This document shows, one piece after another, positions 36,162-44,255 of a DNA stretch of 64,000 nt (within the stretch, counting starts at the first letter, position 1; every line of letters begins with the position of its first letter). The notes below the pieces were generated by a model. It made no database searches, was not told where the DNA came from, and was given only the letters and a program-made list of their open reading frames with translations. The stretch comes from TMP-24 sp041397305 (GTDB taxonomy: Bacteria; Pseudomonadota; Alphaproteobacteria; Rhodobacterales; Rhodobacteraceae). Location of the stretch: contig JAWKWX010000003.1 of assembly GCA_041397305.1 (NCBI GenBank), positions 186,001-250,000 of the forward strand. The letters are read 5' to 3'. The position numbers and the translations under genes were made by a program.

Positions 36162-37517
36162 ATGGAACAGGAATCGCAACTCGCCCGGCTGGGTCTCTTC
36201 GACGCGCGCGTGCCGCGCTACACGAGCTATCCGACCGCCCCGCATTTCTCGACGACCGTCGGCGGCCCGGACATGGCCGAATGGCTGCAGGCGATTGCCC
36301 CGGACAGCCGGATCTCGCTTTATGTGCATGTGCCCTTCTGCCGCAGGCTCTGCTGGTTCTGCGCCTGCCGGACGCAGGGCACGAAAAGCGACGACCCGGT
36401 GCTCTCCTATGCGGACCTCTTGCGTGAGGAGATCGGGCTGATCCGGCGCCAGGTCGCGCCCGATGTCACGCTCTCGCGCCTGCATTGGGGGGGCGGAACG
36501 CCGACCTTGCTGCCGGCGCCGTCGATCGGGATGCTGGCGAAGACGATCCTCGACGCCTTTCCGATGGCGAAGGATGCCGAATTCTCGGTCGAGATCGACC
36601 CGAACGAGGTGGATGGGCCGCGCCTTGACGCGCTGGCGGCCGCGGGCATGAACCGCGCCTCGATCGGGGTGCAGGATTTCGATCCCGAGATCCAGCGCAC
36701 CATAGGCCGCGACCAGAGCTACGAGGTGACCCGCAGGGCCGCCGAGATGCTGCGCGCCCGCGGCATCGGCTCGCTGAATGCCGATATCCTGTACGGCCTG
36801 CCCCACCAGACCGAGGCCAAGATCACCGCATCGGTGCAAAAGCTCTTGTCGCTCAACCCAGACCGCGTGGCGCTTTATGGCTATGCCCATGTGCCCTGGA
36901 TGGCGCGACGCCAGCAGATGATCCCCTCGGATGCGCTGCCCACGCCGGAAGAGCGGCTCCGGCTCTTCGAGACCGCCCGCAGGCTGTTCGTCGCGGACGG
37001 GTATGAAGAGGTGGGCATCGACCATTTCGCGCGCCCGACCGATGGCCTGGCGCGCGCCGCGCGCGCGGGCAGGCTCAGGCGGAACTTCCAGGGCTATACC
37101 GACGATCTTGCCCCGGTTCTGGTGGGCGTCGGCGCCTCGGCCATCTCGCGCTTTCCCCAGGGCTATGCCCAGAACGCCCCGGCGACATCGGCACATGTGA
37201 AAGCGGTCAGGGAAGGCCGTCTGTCCGTCACGCGCGGGCATCGGTTCAGCGAGGAGGACCTGGTGCGCGCCCGGATGATCGAGGCATTGATGTGCGACTT
37301 CCACATCGATGCCGCAGAGATGCGCGACCGGTTCGGCCTCGGCGATGCCGGCCTGGCCGAGATGTTCGACAAGGCGGCGCGCCCTTTCGGCGACATGGTG
37401 GAGGTCGACCGCGAGGGCTTCCGCATCCCCGACCGGGCGCGGCCGCTGACCCGGATGATCGCGCGGGCCTTCGACAGCTATGACCTTTCGCATTCGGGGC
37501 ACAGCCCGGCGGTCTGA
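36162..37517 (+). CDS. hemN: Oxygen-independent coproporphyrinogen III dehydrogenase
   Basis: This is a radical-SAM enzyme converting coproporphyrinogen III to protoporphyrinogen IX without oxygen. It has 452 residues, starting MEQESQLARLGLFDARVPRYTSYPTAPHFS. YVHVPFCRRLCWFCACRTQG holds the C-x3-C-x2-C cluster motif plus the extra Cys. LHWGGGTPTLL, SVEIDPNEVD, ASIGVQDFDPEIQRTIGR, YGLPHQT and RNFQGYTD are all HemN signatures. The ATG is 37 bases from the fnrL start with the FNR box between them, so expression should rise without oxygen. Confidence 0.96.
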   Translation: MEQESQLARLGLFDARVPRYTSYPTAPHFSTTVGGPDMAEWLQAIAPDSRISLYVHVPFCRRLCWFCACRTQGTKSDDPVLSYADLLREEIGLIRRQVAPDVTLSRLHWGGGTPTLLPAPSIGMLAKTILDAFPMAKDAEFSVEIDPNEVDGPRLDALAAAGMNRASIGVQDFDPEIQRTIGRDQSYEVTRRAAEMLRARGIGSLNADILYGLPHQTEAKITASVQKLLSLNPDRVALYGYAHVPWMARRQQMIPSDALPTPEERLRLFETARRLFVADGYEEVGIDHFARPTDGLARAARAGRLRRNFQGYTDDLAPVLVGVGASAISRFPQGYAQNAPATSAHVKAVREGRLSVTRGHRFSEEDLVRARMIEALMCDFHIDAAEMRDRFGLGDAGLAEMFDKAARPFGDMVEVDREGFRIPDRARPLTRMIARAFDSYDLSHSGHSPAV

Positions 37518-37645
37518 TCCACGCTCGGCCGTGATCGTCGGGCATTTTCCGGTCGGGAAGGCCGCATCTTCACTTTCTGTCCGAAAATACTCCGGGAGGT
37601 CCGGGGGGGGCCGGCGGGTCGGCCGGGCGCAGCCCGGACGAAACC

Positions 37646-38324
37646 CTACCGCCGCACCAACGCCACATAGTCGCGCAAGAGCGCCACGCGTCGCGGGCGG
37701 AAGGACTGGTCCGTGAGGCGGACCTCGCTCATCCGGTCGATATGGAAGCGGCGGAAATCCTGGCGCAGCGTGCAATGGGCCAGACACATGAGCGCGCGGT
37801 CGAACCAGACGATGGAAAGCGGCCAGATCCGCCGCTCGCTCTCGCGCCCCGAAAGATCGCGGTAGCGTATGTCGAGCGCGCGTTCCTCCCAGCTCGCCTC
37901 CCGGATCAGGCCGACATGGGCGGGCGCGGGCGGACGCGGATCGAAGCGCACGCTGCGGCTGACGGCGTGAATTGCCTGGCGCTGCACCCGTTCGGGAAGC
38001 GTGGCGATGATCTTGGCCATCGCCGCCTTCGCCGCCTGGGCCAGCGCGGGATCGCCCATCTGCCGAACCTCCGCGAGGCCGAGCGCCAGCGCCTCGACCT
38101 CGATCCGCGCGAACATCTGCGGCGGCAGCGCCGGATCCTCGGTCAGCACATAGCCCATGCCCGGCGCCCCGTCGATCAGCGCGCCGCCCGCGCGCAGCCT
38201 CGATATCGCGGTAGAGCGTGCGCTCCGACACACCGGTTTCCGCGGCCAGCCGCGCGGCCGTGACCGGCTGGGGCAAGAGCCGGAAGGCGGTGAGCAGGCG
38301 AAGAAGACGGTCGGCGCGGGCCAT
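37646..38324 (-). CDS. YafY-type HTH/WYL-domain regulator (one frameshift)
   Basis: This is a DNA-binding regulator starting MARADRLLRLLTAFRLLPQP at 38324, with the HTH in LAAETGVSERTLYRDIEA. After a frame change near 38205 it continues RAGGALIDGAPGMGYVLTED and the WYL-like domain (ASWEERALDIRYRDLSGRES, RRIWPLSIVWFDRALMCLAHC). The expected sequence would read EALRAGG, so about two bases seem to be missing. Outside the bad region such an indel could be real. It is divergent from a GST gene, a common pairing, and tandem CTGACAGG repeats lie at its start. Confidence 0.8.
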
Positions 38325-38330
38325 GGGATA

Positions 38331-38348
38331 CTGACAGGTTCTGACAGG
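38331..38348. promoter_or_regulatory. Tandem CTGACAGG repeats in the regulator-GST gap
   Basis: CTGACAGG occurs at 38331-38338 and 38341-38348, exactly one helical turn apart. They lie just upstream of the WYL regulator start and 47-64 bases upstream of the GST start. This is a likely operator of the regulator for both divergent genes. Confidence 0.55.
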
Positions 38349-38394
38349 ATGGCCGGAGCATAAGGGAAGGGCAACGAACCGGAAAGGACCGATC

Positions 38395-39003
38395 ATGCTC
38401 ACGCTCTTTCATTCGCCGAACTCCCGCTCCTCGGCGATCGTCACGCTCATTGACGAAATGGACATCGCCGACCGCATCGACCTGCGCATCGTCACCATCC
38501 CCCGCCAGGACGGATCGGGCGCGCCTGACCCGGCCAATCCGCATCCCGAAGCCAAGGTGCCGGCGCTCGTCCATGACGGCCAGGTCATCACCGAACGTGC
38601 CGCGATCATCCTGCATCTGACGACGCTCTTTCCCGACAGCGGGCTCGCGCCCCGGGTCGGGACGGCGGACTGGGGCCGGTTCGCAACCTGGCTGACCTGG
38701 TATCAGGGGGTGGTCGAGCCGGTCGTGATCTTTGCGGCGGCCGAGATCGGCCATCCGTGGCTCACCGCCACGTTCCGCGGCCCGACCGAAATGGCGGCGC
38801 GCCTGCGCGGCGCACTGGAAGAAGGACCGTGGCTCATGGGCGACAGCTACAGCGCCGCCGATCTGCTTCTGCATTCGCCCTTCGCCTGGTTTCCGGCCGC
38901 GACGCCGGACGATCCGCTGATCCGCGACTGGGTGGCGCGCTGCATGGCGCGGCCCGCGCGGGCGCGCACGCTCGCCGCCGATGCCGCGCGGATGGCGGCC
39001 TGA
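38395..39003 (+). CDS. Glutathione S-transferase family protein
   Basis: This is a 202-residue GST. The thioredoxin-like N-terminal domain has LTLFHSPNSRSSAIVTLIDEM with the candidate catalytic Ser, and KVPALVHDGQVITERAAIILHL with the cis-Pro and the E-R/S glutathione-binding pair. The C-terminal helical domain includes EEGPWLMGDSYSAADLLLHSP, the N-capping box region. The electrophile is unknown. It is likely controlled by the divergent WYL regulator. Confidence 0.9.
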   Translation: MLTLFHSPNSRSSAIVTLIDEMDIADRIDLRIVTIPRQDGSGAPDPANPHPEAKVPALVHDGQVITERAAIILHLTTLFPDSGLAPRVGTADWGRFATWLTWYQGVVEPVVIFAAAEIGHPWLTATFRGPTEMAARLRGALEEGPWLMGDSYSAADLLLHSPFAWFPAATPDDPLIRDWVARCMARPARARTLAADAARMAA

Positions 39004-39069
39004 GGCGCTTGCCCCCGGACGGTCCCGCATGCTTCTCTGGGCGGGGCCGGTTGGGACAGGGGGAGCGCG

Positions 39070-40179
39070 ATGGCGGGGACGGGATTTTTCTGGGACGAGC
39101 TTTGTTTCTGGCATACGACCGGGGAACATGCGCTCTTCGTTCCGGTGGGCGGCTGGGTGCAGCCGCCTGCCGCCACGGGTCACGCCGAATCGCCCGAAAG
39201 CAAGCGTCGGCTGAAGGCCCTGATGGATGTGTCGGGCCTGACGGCCCGGCTTGCCGCCCGCTCCGCGCCACCCGCGACCGAAGAGGATCTGCGGCGCATC
39301 CATCCGGCCTCTTACCTTGAGGCCTTCCGCGCCGCGAGCCGCAAGCGCGGCGGCGATCTGGGGGAGGATGCGCCCTTCGGGCGCGGCAGCTATGACATTG
39401 CCTGCCAGTCGGCGGGTCTGGCGCTTGCCGCCGTCGATCAGGTGGTGACGGGCGATCTTGCCAATGCCTATGCGCTTTCGCGCCCGCCGGGTCACCATTG
39501 TCTGCCCGACCGACCGATGGGTTTCTGCCTTCTCGCCAATATCGCCATCGCGATCGAGGCGGCAAAGGCGTGCCACGATCTCGGCCGGGTGGCGGTGGTG
39601 GACTGGGATGTCCATCACGGCAATGGCACCCAGGCGATCTATTACGGGCGGGACGATGTGCTGACGATCTCGCTCCATCAGGAGAAATGCTATCCGACCG
39701 ACACCGGCTTTGCCGGAGAACGGGGCGAGGGCAAGGGCCAGGGCTTCAACATCAATATCCCGCTGATGCCGGGCGGGGGGCATGTTTCCTACCTCGCCGC
39801 GCTCGACCGGATCGTGCTGCCCGCGCTCGAGCGGTTCCGGCCCGACCTGATCATCGTTGCCTGCGGGTTCGATGCGAACGGCTGCGATCCGCTTGCCCGG
39901 ATGCTGGCGACGAGCGAGACCTTCCGCGCGATGACGGAACGGCTGCAGCAGGCGGCAGACGGGCTCTGTGGCGGGCGGATGGTGATGGTGCACGAGGGCG
40001 GCTATGCCGAAGCGGTGGTGCCCTTCTGCGGACTTGCCACCATCGAGGCCCTGTCGGGCGAGCGGACCCGGGTCACCGACCCTTTCCTGACGCTTCTGAA
40101 CGATCAGCAACCGCCGGAGGCGTTCGACCGGCTGGAGGCCGGACGGCTCGCCACGCTCGCCGGGGCCTTCGGCCTCTGA
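39070..40179 (+). CDS. Class II histone deacetylase-like amidohydrolase
   Basis: This is a 369-residue zinc deacetylase. It starts MAGTGFFWDELCFWHTTGEH, typical of bacterial class II HDAC-like proteins. SRPPGHHCLPDRPMGFCLLAN and VAVVDWDVHHGNGTQAIYY hold the catalytic His pair and zinc ligands, IIVACGFDANGCDPLARM the other Asp ligand, and MVHEGGYAEAVVPFCGL the C-terminal part. Acetylpolyamine or acetyl-lysine substrates are likely by family. It is the second HDAC-fold protein in the window and differs clearly from the first. Confidence 0.9.
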   Translation: MAGTGFFWDELCFWHTTGEHALFVPVGGWVQPPAATGHAESPESKRRLKALMDVSGLTARLAARSAPPATEEDLRRIHPASYLEAFRAASRKRGGDLGEDAPFGRGSYDIACQSAGLALAAVDQVVTGDLANAYALSRPPGHHCLPDRPMGFCLLANIAIAIEAAKACHDLGRVAVVDWDVHHGNGTQAIYYGRDDVLTISLHQEKCYPTDTGFAGERGEGKGQGFNINIPLMPGGGHVSYLAALDRIVLPALERFRPDLIIVACGFDANGCDPLARMLATSETFRAMTERLQQAADGLCGGRMVMVHEGGYAEAVVPFCGLATIEALSGERTRVTDPFLTLLNDQQPPEAFDRLEAGRLATLAGAFGL

Positions 40180-40186
40180 AACCCCG

Positions 40187-41434
40187 TCAGGCCTTCGGTT
40201 TCGTCGTGGAGGGCGCGCCGCCCTCGAACCAGTTCGGGCGCGCGTAATCGCAGGGCGCCTCCTGCATCTGCAGATGCAGGCCGGTTCCGCTATAGGGATG
40301 GGCGCGGGCGAGATCCTCGTCGAAGTCGATACCCAGACCCGGAGCGTCGGGGACGATCACATAGCCCTCTTCCCAGCGGATCGAATTGCGGATGAGCTTG
40401 AGGTGGAAGGCGCCGCCGGTCTCGATCGTCTCGACCATCAGGAGGTTGGGGATCGAGGCGCCAAGCTGGACGGTCGCCGCCCATTCCACCGGCCCGGCAT
40501 AGAGGTGCGGCGCCATCTGGGCGGTGAAGACCTCGGCGATGGCGGCGATCTTCTTGCATTCCCAGATGCCGCCCGCGCGGCCAAGCGCCGGTTGCAGGAT
40601 GCGGGCGCCCCCGGTCCTGAGGACCGTTGCGAATTCGGCCTTGGTGGTAAACCTTTCGCCGGTCGCCACAGGGATGCGCACGGCTTTCTGCACCTCGGCA
40701 AAATCGAGGAGGTTGTCGGGCGGGATCGGTTCTTCGTACCACAAGGGCCCGTAGGGTTCGATCGCCTGGGCGAGCCTGACGGCGCCCGCGATATTGAACT
40801 GGCCATGCGTGCCGAAGAGAAGGTCGGCGCGGTCGCCCACCGCCTCGCGGATGCGTTTGCAGAAGAGCGCCGAGCGGGTGATGTCTGACTGGCTCGGATC
40901 ATGGCCGCCGCGGATCGTATAGGGGCCGGCGGGATCGAACTTCACCGCGGTAAAGCCCATGTCGACGAACCGCGCGGCCGCCTCTGCCGTCATGTCGGCA
41001 TTGACCCAGAACTCGCCCGATTCCTTGCCCGGTTCGGGATAGAGATAGGTGTAGGACCGCAGCCGTTCATTCAGTTTGCCGCCGAGGAGCGCGTGGACGG
41101 GGCGATTGCGCGCCTTGCCGATGATGTCCCAGCAGGCGATCTCCAGCCCCGAGAAGGCGCCCATCACCGTGGGATCGGGACGCTGGGTGAAGCCCGAGGA
41201 ATAGGCGCGACGGTACATCAGTTCGATCTCTTCGGGATTGGTGCCCGCCATATGGCGGCTGAACACATCCTCGATCACCGCGCGCATCGCGTCCGGCCCG
41301 ACGGTCGAGGCATAGCATTCGCCGTACCCCACGATCCCGTCATCGGTGGTGAGCTTGGTAAAGATCCAGTAGCGCCCGCCCCAGCCCGGCGCGGGTGGCG
41401 CCACGACGAAGATTTCGAGATCCTTGAGTTTCAT
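40187..41434 (-). CDS. Enolase-superfamily (mandelate racemase/muconate lactonizing) sugar-acid dehydratase-like protein
   Basis: This TIM-barrel enzyme abstracts a proton alpha to a carboxylate. The start MKLKDLEIFVVAPPAPGWGG at 41434 is preferred over an ATG at 41476. AVKFDPAGPYTIRGGHD follows; the barrel includes LFGTHGQFNIAGAVRLA, GPLWYEEPIPPD (Glu metal ligand), RIPVATGERFTTK and QMAPHLYAGPVEWAA (His acid/base region). The HGQ and APH patterns resemble sugar-acid dehydratases or galactarolactone cycloisomerases rather than mandelate racemase itself. The exact substrate cannot be named. Confidence 0.85.
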   Translation of the reverse strand: MKLKDLEIFVVAPPAPGWGGRYWIFTKLTTDDGIVGYGECYASTVGPDAMRAVIEDVFSRHMAGTNPEEIELMYRRAYSSGFTQRPDPTVMGAFSGLEIACWDIIGKARNRPVHALLGGKLNERLRSYTYLYPEPGKESGEFWVNADMTAEAAARFVDMGFTAVKFDPAGPYTIRGGHDPSQSDITRSALFCKRIREAVGDRADLLFGTHGQFNIAGAVRLAQAIEPYGPLWYEEPIPPDNLLDFAEVQKAVRIPVATGERFTTKAEFATVLRTGGARILQPALGRAGGIWECKKIAAIAEVFTAQMAPHLYAGPVEWAATVQLGASIPNLLMVETIETGGAFHLKLIRNSIRWEEGYVIVPDAPGLGIDFDEDLARAHPYSGTGLHLQMQEAPCDYARPNWFEGGAPSTTKPKA

Positions 41435-41584
41435 GTCCGCCCCCGATTTTCTCCGAACCTGCGGGCAGTGTGGCATGTTCGCGCGGCTTTTTGCGACAGA
41501 AAGGGACGCAAACGGGCGCTCTGCTCGTCATCGCACTGCAGACGCTGCTCGCCGGACCGAAGAAAGGCGCGGTAAAAGCGACGA

Positions 41585-42364
41585 TCAGCGCCTCGGATGC
41601 CCGATCCGCGTCAGGAAATCGCCAAGGGCTGCGGCAAAAGCCGTGGGCCGGTCGATGGGCGGCAGATGCCCGGCGCCGCGCAGGATCTGGAAGTCCGAAC
41701 CGGGGATCAGGTCCGCGAGTTCGCGCACCAGATCGGGCGGGGTGGAGCCGTCGCGGTCGCCCGCGAGAACGAGGGCGGGCAGGCGCAGGCCGGAGGTGGG
41801 GGCGATGAAATCGGCGCCGCCGATCGCCGCTGACACGCCCATGTAGCCCTCGACCGGGGTCGCGAGGAGCCTTTCGCGCCACAGACGCCCCTCCGGCCCG
41901 TCGCGGAAGGGTCCGGGGAACCAGCGTTCCAGCGTCGCACCGGCAATCGCGGCAATGCCGCCCGCGCGGACCGCTTCGATCCTGCCGTCCCAGATCGCGC
42001 GCGTGCCGATCTTCGCCGCCGTGTTCGACAGGAAGAGCGCGCGCACCAGGTCGGGCCGCTTGACCGCCAGCCCCTGCGCGATCAGCCCCCCGACCGAGAG
42101 GCCCACGAAGACGCAGTCCCGCACCTCCAGCCGGTCGAGAAGCGCCTCGGCGTCGCGCACCAGCGCGCCCATCGCATAGGGCGCGGGCGGGATGTCGGAC
42201 CGCCCGTGCCCGCGCAGGTCGAAGCGGATGAGCCTCAGCCCCTTTGGCAGCAGCGGCAGAACCTTGTCCCAGAGCCTGAGATCGAGGCCGAGCGCATGGG
42301 CGAAGACGACCGGCGCGCCCTGTGGGTCGCCCTCCTCCTGCCAGTGGAGGCGCGGCTCGCTCAT
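41585..42364 (-). CDS. pcaD: Alpha/beta hydrolase, likely 3-oxoadipate enol-lactonase
   Basis: This is a 259-residue hydrolase. The nucleophile elbow is VFVGLSVGGLIAQGLA (G-x-S-x-G), the acid region LVLAGDRDGSTPP and the catalytic His GAGHLPPIDRP. RADLRGHG-type sequence (IRFDLRGHGRSD) and ALFLSNTAAKIGTRAIWDGR are characteristic of PcaD, which opens the enol-lactone of the beta-ketoadipate pathway. No other pca gene adjoins it, so the assignment rests on sequence. Its start overlaps the dehydratase stop, giving a three-gene operon. Confidence 0.75.
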   Translation of the reverse strand: MSEPRLHWQEEGDPQGAPVVFAHALGLDLRLWDKVLPLLPKGLRLIRFDLRGHGRSDIPPAPYAMGALVRDAEALLDRLEVRDCVFVGLSVGGLIAQGLAVKRPDLVRALFLSNTAAKIGTRAIWDGRIEAVRAGGIAAIAGATLERWFPGPFRDGPEGRLWRERLLATPVEGYMGVSAAIGGADFIAPTSGLRLPALVLAGDRDGSTPPDLVRELADLIPGSDFQILRGAGHLPPIDRPTAFAAALGDFLTRIGHPRR

Positions 42365-43338
42365 GCGGCCGCCACCAGGTCGAGCGCCCGGCGGAAGATG
42401 GCGGCATCGACATTGCCGCCGGACACGACCGCGATGATCGTGTCCGCGTCGGTTTCGGCGGTCCGGTAAAGTGCTGCGGCAAGCGCAACCGCCCCGCCCG
42501 GCTCTGCCACGATCCTGAGCCGCTGCCAGGCCTCGCCTACCGCTTTCAGCGCCTCGTCGTCGCTGACCGCGAGGCCCGCGCCGGCACGGGCCGAGACCAG
42601 CGGGAAGGTGATGTTCCCCGGCGCGGGCGTGACGATCGCGTCGCAGAGGCTGGGGCGCGGGTTCTCGTTGCCCCGGATCGCGCCTGCCAGCAGCGACCGG
42701 CGCATGTCGTCATGGGTTTCCGGCTCGCAGGGGCGGACGGTCAGGCCCGGCGCGTCGGCCTCGAGCGCCAGGGCTATGCCCGAGGTGAGGCCGCCGCCGC
42801 CGCAGGGCACGAAGACCTCGGCCCGGTCAATCCCGAGCGCGCGCGCCTCGGCGGCGATCTCTAGCCCCACGGTCCCCTGCCCGGCGATGACCTGCGGATC
42901 GTCATAGGGGCGGACGAGCGTCAGGCCCCTGTCCCCGGCGATGCGCGCGCCGAGCGCGTCGCGATCCTCGGTCCGGCGGTCATAGAGGATCACCTCGGCG
43001 CCCAGCGCGCGGGTATTGGCGATCTTCACCGCGGGCGCGTCGGATGGCATCAGGATCACGACGGGCGCGCCCTGTTCCGCCCCGGCCAGCGCCACGCCCT
43101 GGGCATGGTTGCCGGAGGAAAAGGCCACGACGCCCCGCGCCCGCGCCTCGGGCGACAGGGCCGACAGCGCGGCCGACGCACCTCGATATTTGAAAGACCC
43201 GGTGTGCTGCAGACATTCGGGCTTCACCAGTATCCGCCGACCGGCGATCCGGTCGAGGAAGGGGGAGGAGAGGAACGGCGTATGCCTGAGGCGCCCGCCG
43301 ATGCGCGCCTCGGCGGCACGGATCATGTCGATATTCAT
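42361..43338 (-). CDS. PLP-dependent threonine/serine dehydratase
   Basis: This is a fold type II PLP enzyme of 325 residues that deaminates L-threonine or L-serine, or related hydroxy-amino acids. The PLP lysine is in QHTGSFKYRGASAALS, SSGNHAQGVALAGAE holds the cofactor-ring Asn, and VPCGGGGLTSGIALAL is the phosphate-binding Gly loop. There is no C-terminal ACT domain, so it is a catabolic or detoxifying type rather than biosynthetic IlvA. It overlaps both neighbours by four bases. Confidence 0.88.
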   Translation of the reverse strand: MNIDMIRAAEARIGGRLRHTPFLSSPFLDRIAGRRILVKPECLQHTGSFKYRGASAALSALSPEARARGVVAFSSGNHAQGVALAGAEQGAPVVILMPSDAPAVKIANTRALGAEVILYDRRTEDRDALGARIAGDRGLTLVRPYDDPQVIAGQGTVGLEIAAEARALGIDRAEVFVPCGGGGLTSGIALALEADAPGLTVRPCEPETHDDMRRSLLAGAIRGNENPRPSLCDAIVTPAPGNITFPLVSARAGAGLAVSDDEALKAVGEAWQRLRIVAEPGGAVALAAALYRTAETDADTIIAVVSGGNVDAAIFRRALDLVAAA

Positions 43339-44162
43339 CTGATCATCTCCAGCCAGGACCGGATCGCGGCAAGCGCCTCCGGCTCGTCAAGAAAGGGTAC
43401 ATGCGCCCGGTCGGGCACCTCGGCAAGGATCATGTCGGGGCGGCGGCGGCGCATCTCTGCCGCGGTTTCCCGCGACAGGAGATCGGAATTCGCCCCCCGG
43501 ATCAGCGCGAGCGGCAGGCCCGCGCAGCCATCGAAAAGCGGCCAGAGGTCGACGGGCGGCCCTTCGAAGGCGGCAAGGAAGGAGGTGCGCAGCGCCGGGT
43601 CATAGCGGATTTCCAGCCCGCGCGGCCCTTGGGTATAAAGCCGTTCCGCAAAGGCCCGCCAGCGCGCCTCTGGCACGTTGGCAAAGCCCGCCATGGTGCG
43701 GGGAAAGCGTTCGACCAGCTGATCGATCGTCCTGGCCGCCGGATTGCGGCCCACATAGTCGAAGATCTTCTCCAGCCCCGTCCGCTCGATCACCGGGCCC
43801 ACGTCATTGAGGCACAGGCCGAGAAGCCGGTCCTTCGCCATCGCCGCCAGCGCCATGCCGATCAGCCCGCCGCGCGAGGTGCCGAGGATCGCCGCCCGGT
43901 CGAGCCCCAGATGATCCATCAGCGCCAGCACATCCTGCGCCTCCTGCGGGATCGTGTAGGTCGCGGCGCCGGTCCATTCAGACGCGCCGCGCCCGCGATA
44001 GTCGGGCCGGATCAGCCGCAGGTCCGCCAGATGCGGCGCAAGGAAATCGAAATCTGTATGGGTCCGTGTCAGCCCGGCAAGCGCGACGACGGCAGGGCCC
44101 CTGCCCTCGTCCCGGTATGCAAGCCGCGCCCCGTCGGCGGCGGTGAAGAAATCGAGTGCCAT
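43335..44162 (-). CDS. Alpha/beta hydrolase
   Basis: This is a 275-residue hydrolase starting MALDFFTAADGARLAYRDEG. The oxyanion and nucleophile segments are VVALAGLTRTHTDFDFLAP and AAILGTSRGGLIGMALAAM (G-x-S-x-G); the catalytic His is likely in VPDRAHVPFLDEPEAL. The substrate is unknown. It is the first gene of the overlapping hydrolase-dehydratase-PcaD-like group. Confidence 0.85.
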   Translation of the reverse strand: MALDFFTAADGARLAYRDEGRGPAVVALAGLTRTHTDFDFLAPHLADLRLIRPDYRGRGASEWTGAATYTIPQEAQDVLALMDHLGLDRAAILGTSRGGLIGMALAAMAKDRLLGLCLNDVGPVIERTGLEKIFDYVGRNPAARTIDQLVERFPRTMAGFANVPEARWRAFAERLYTQGPRGLEIRYDPALRTSFLAAFEGPPVDLWPLFDGCAGLPLALIRGANSDLLSRETAAEMRRRRPDMILAEVPDRAHVPFLDEPEALAAIRSWLEMIR

Positions 44163-44255
44163 GCTGCCTCCCTGCCGCGGGCAGACTGGCCGCGACCCCG
44201 GCCGGGGACAAGGGTGAAGATGTACCGGCTACAAGATCGACCGGGCGCGCCCCTG

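Noticed and set aside
37623..37637. CCGGGC-GCA-GCCCGG hairpin after hemN as a terminator
   Set aside because: The stem is only six pairs in GC-rich DNA with no T run; such hairpins are common by chance here.
36000..38402. An 800-codon open frame on the minus strand across hemN and the WYL regulator
   Set aside because: It is antisense to hemN with composition typical of a shadow frame in high-GC DNA. Only its first part (near 38215-38324) is real, as the regulator N terminus.
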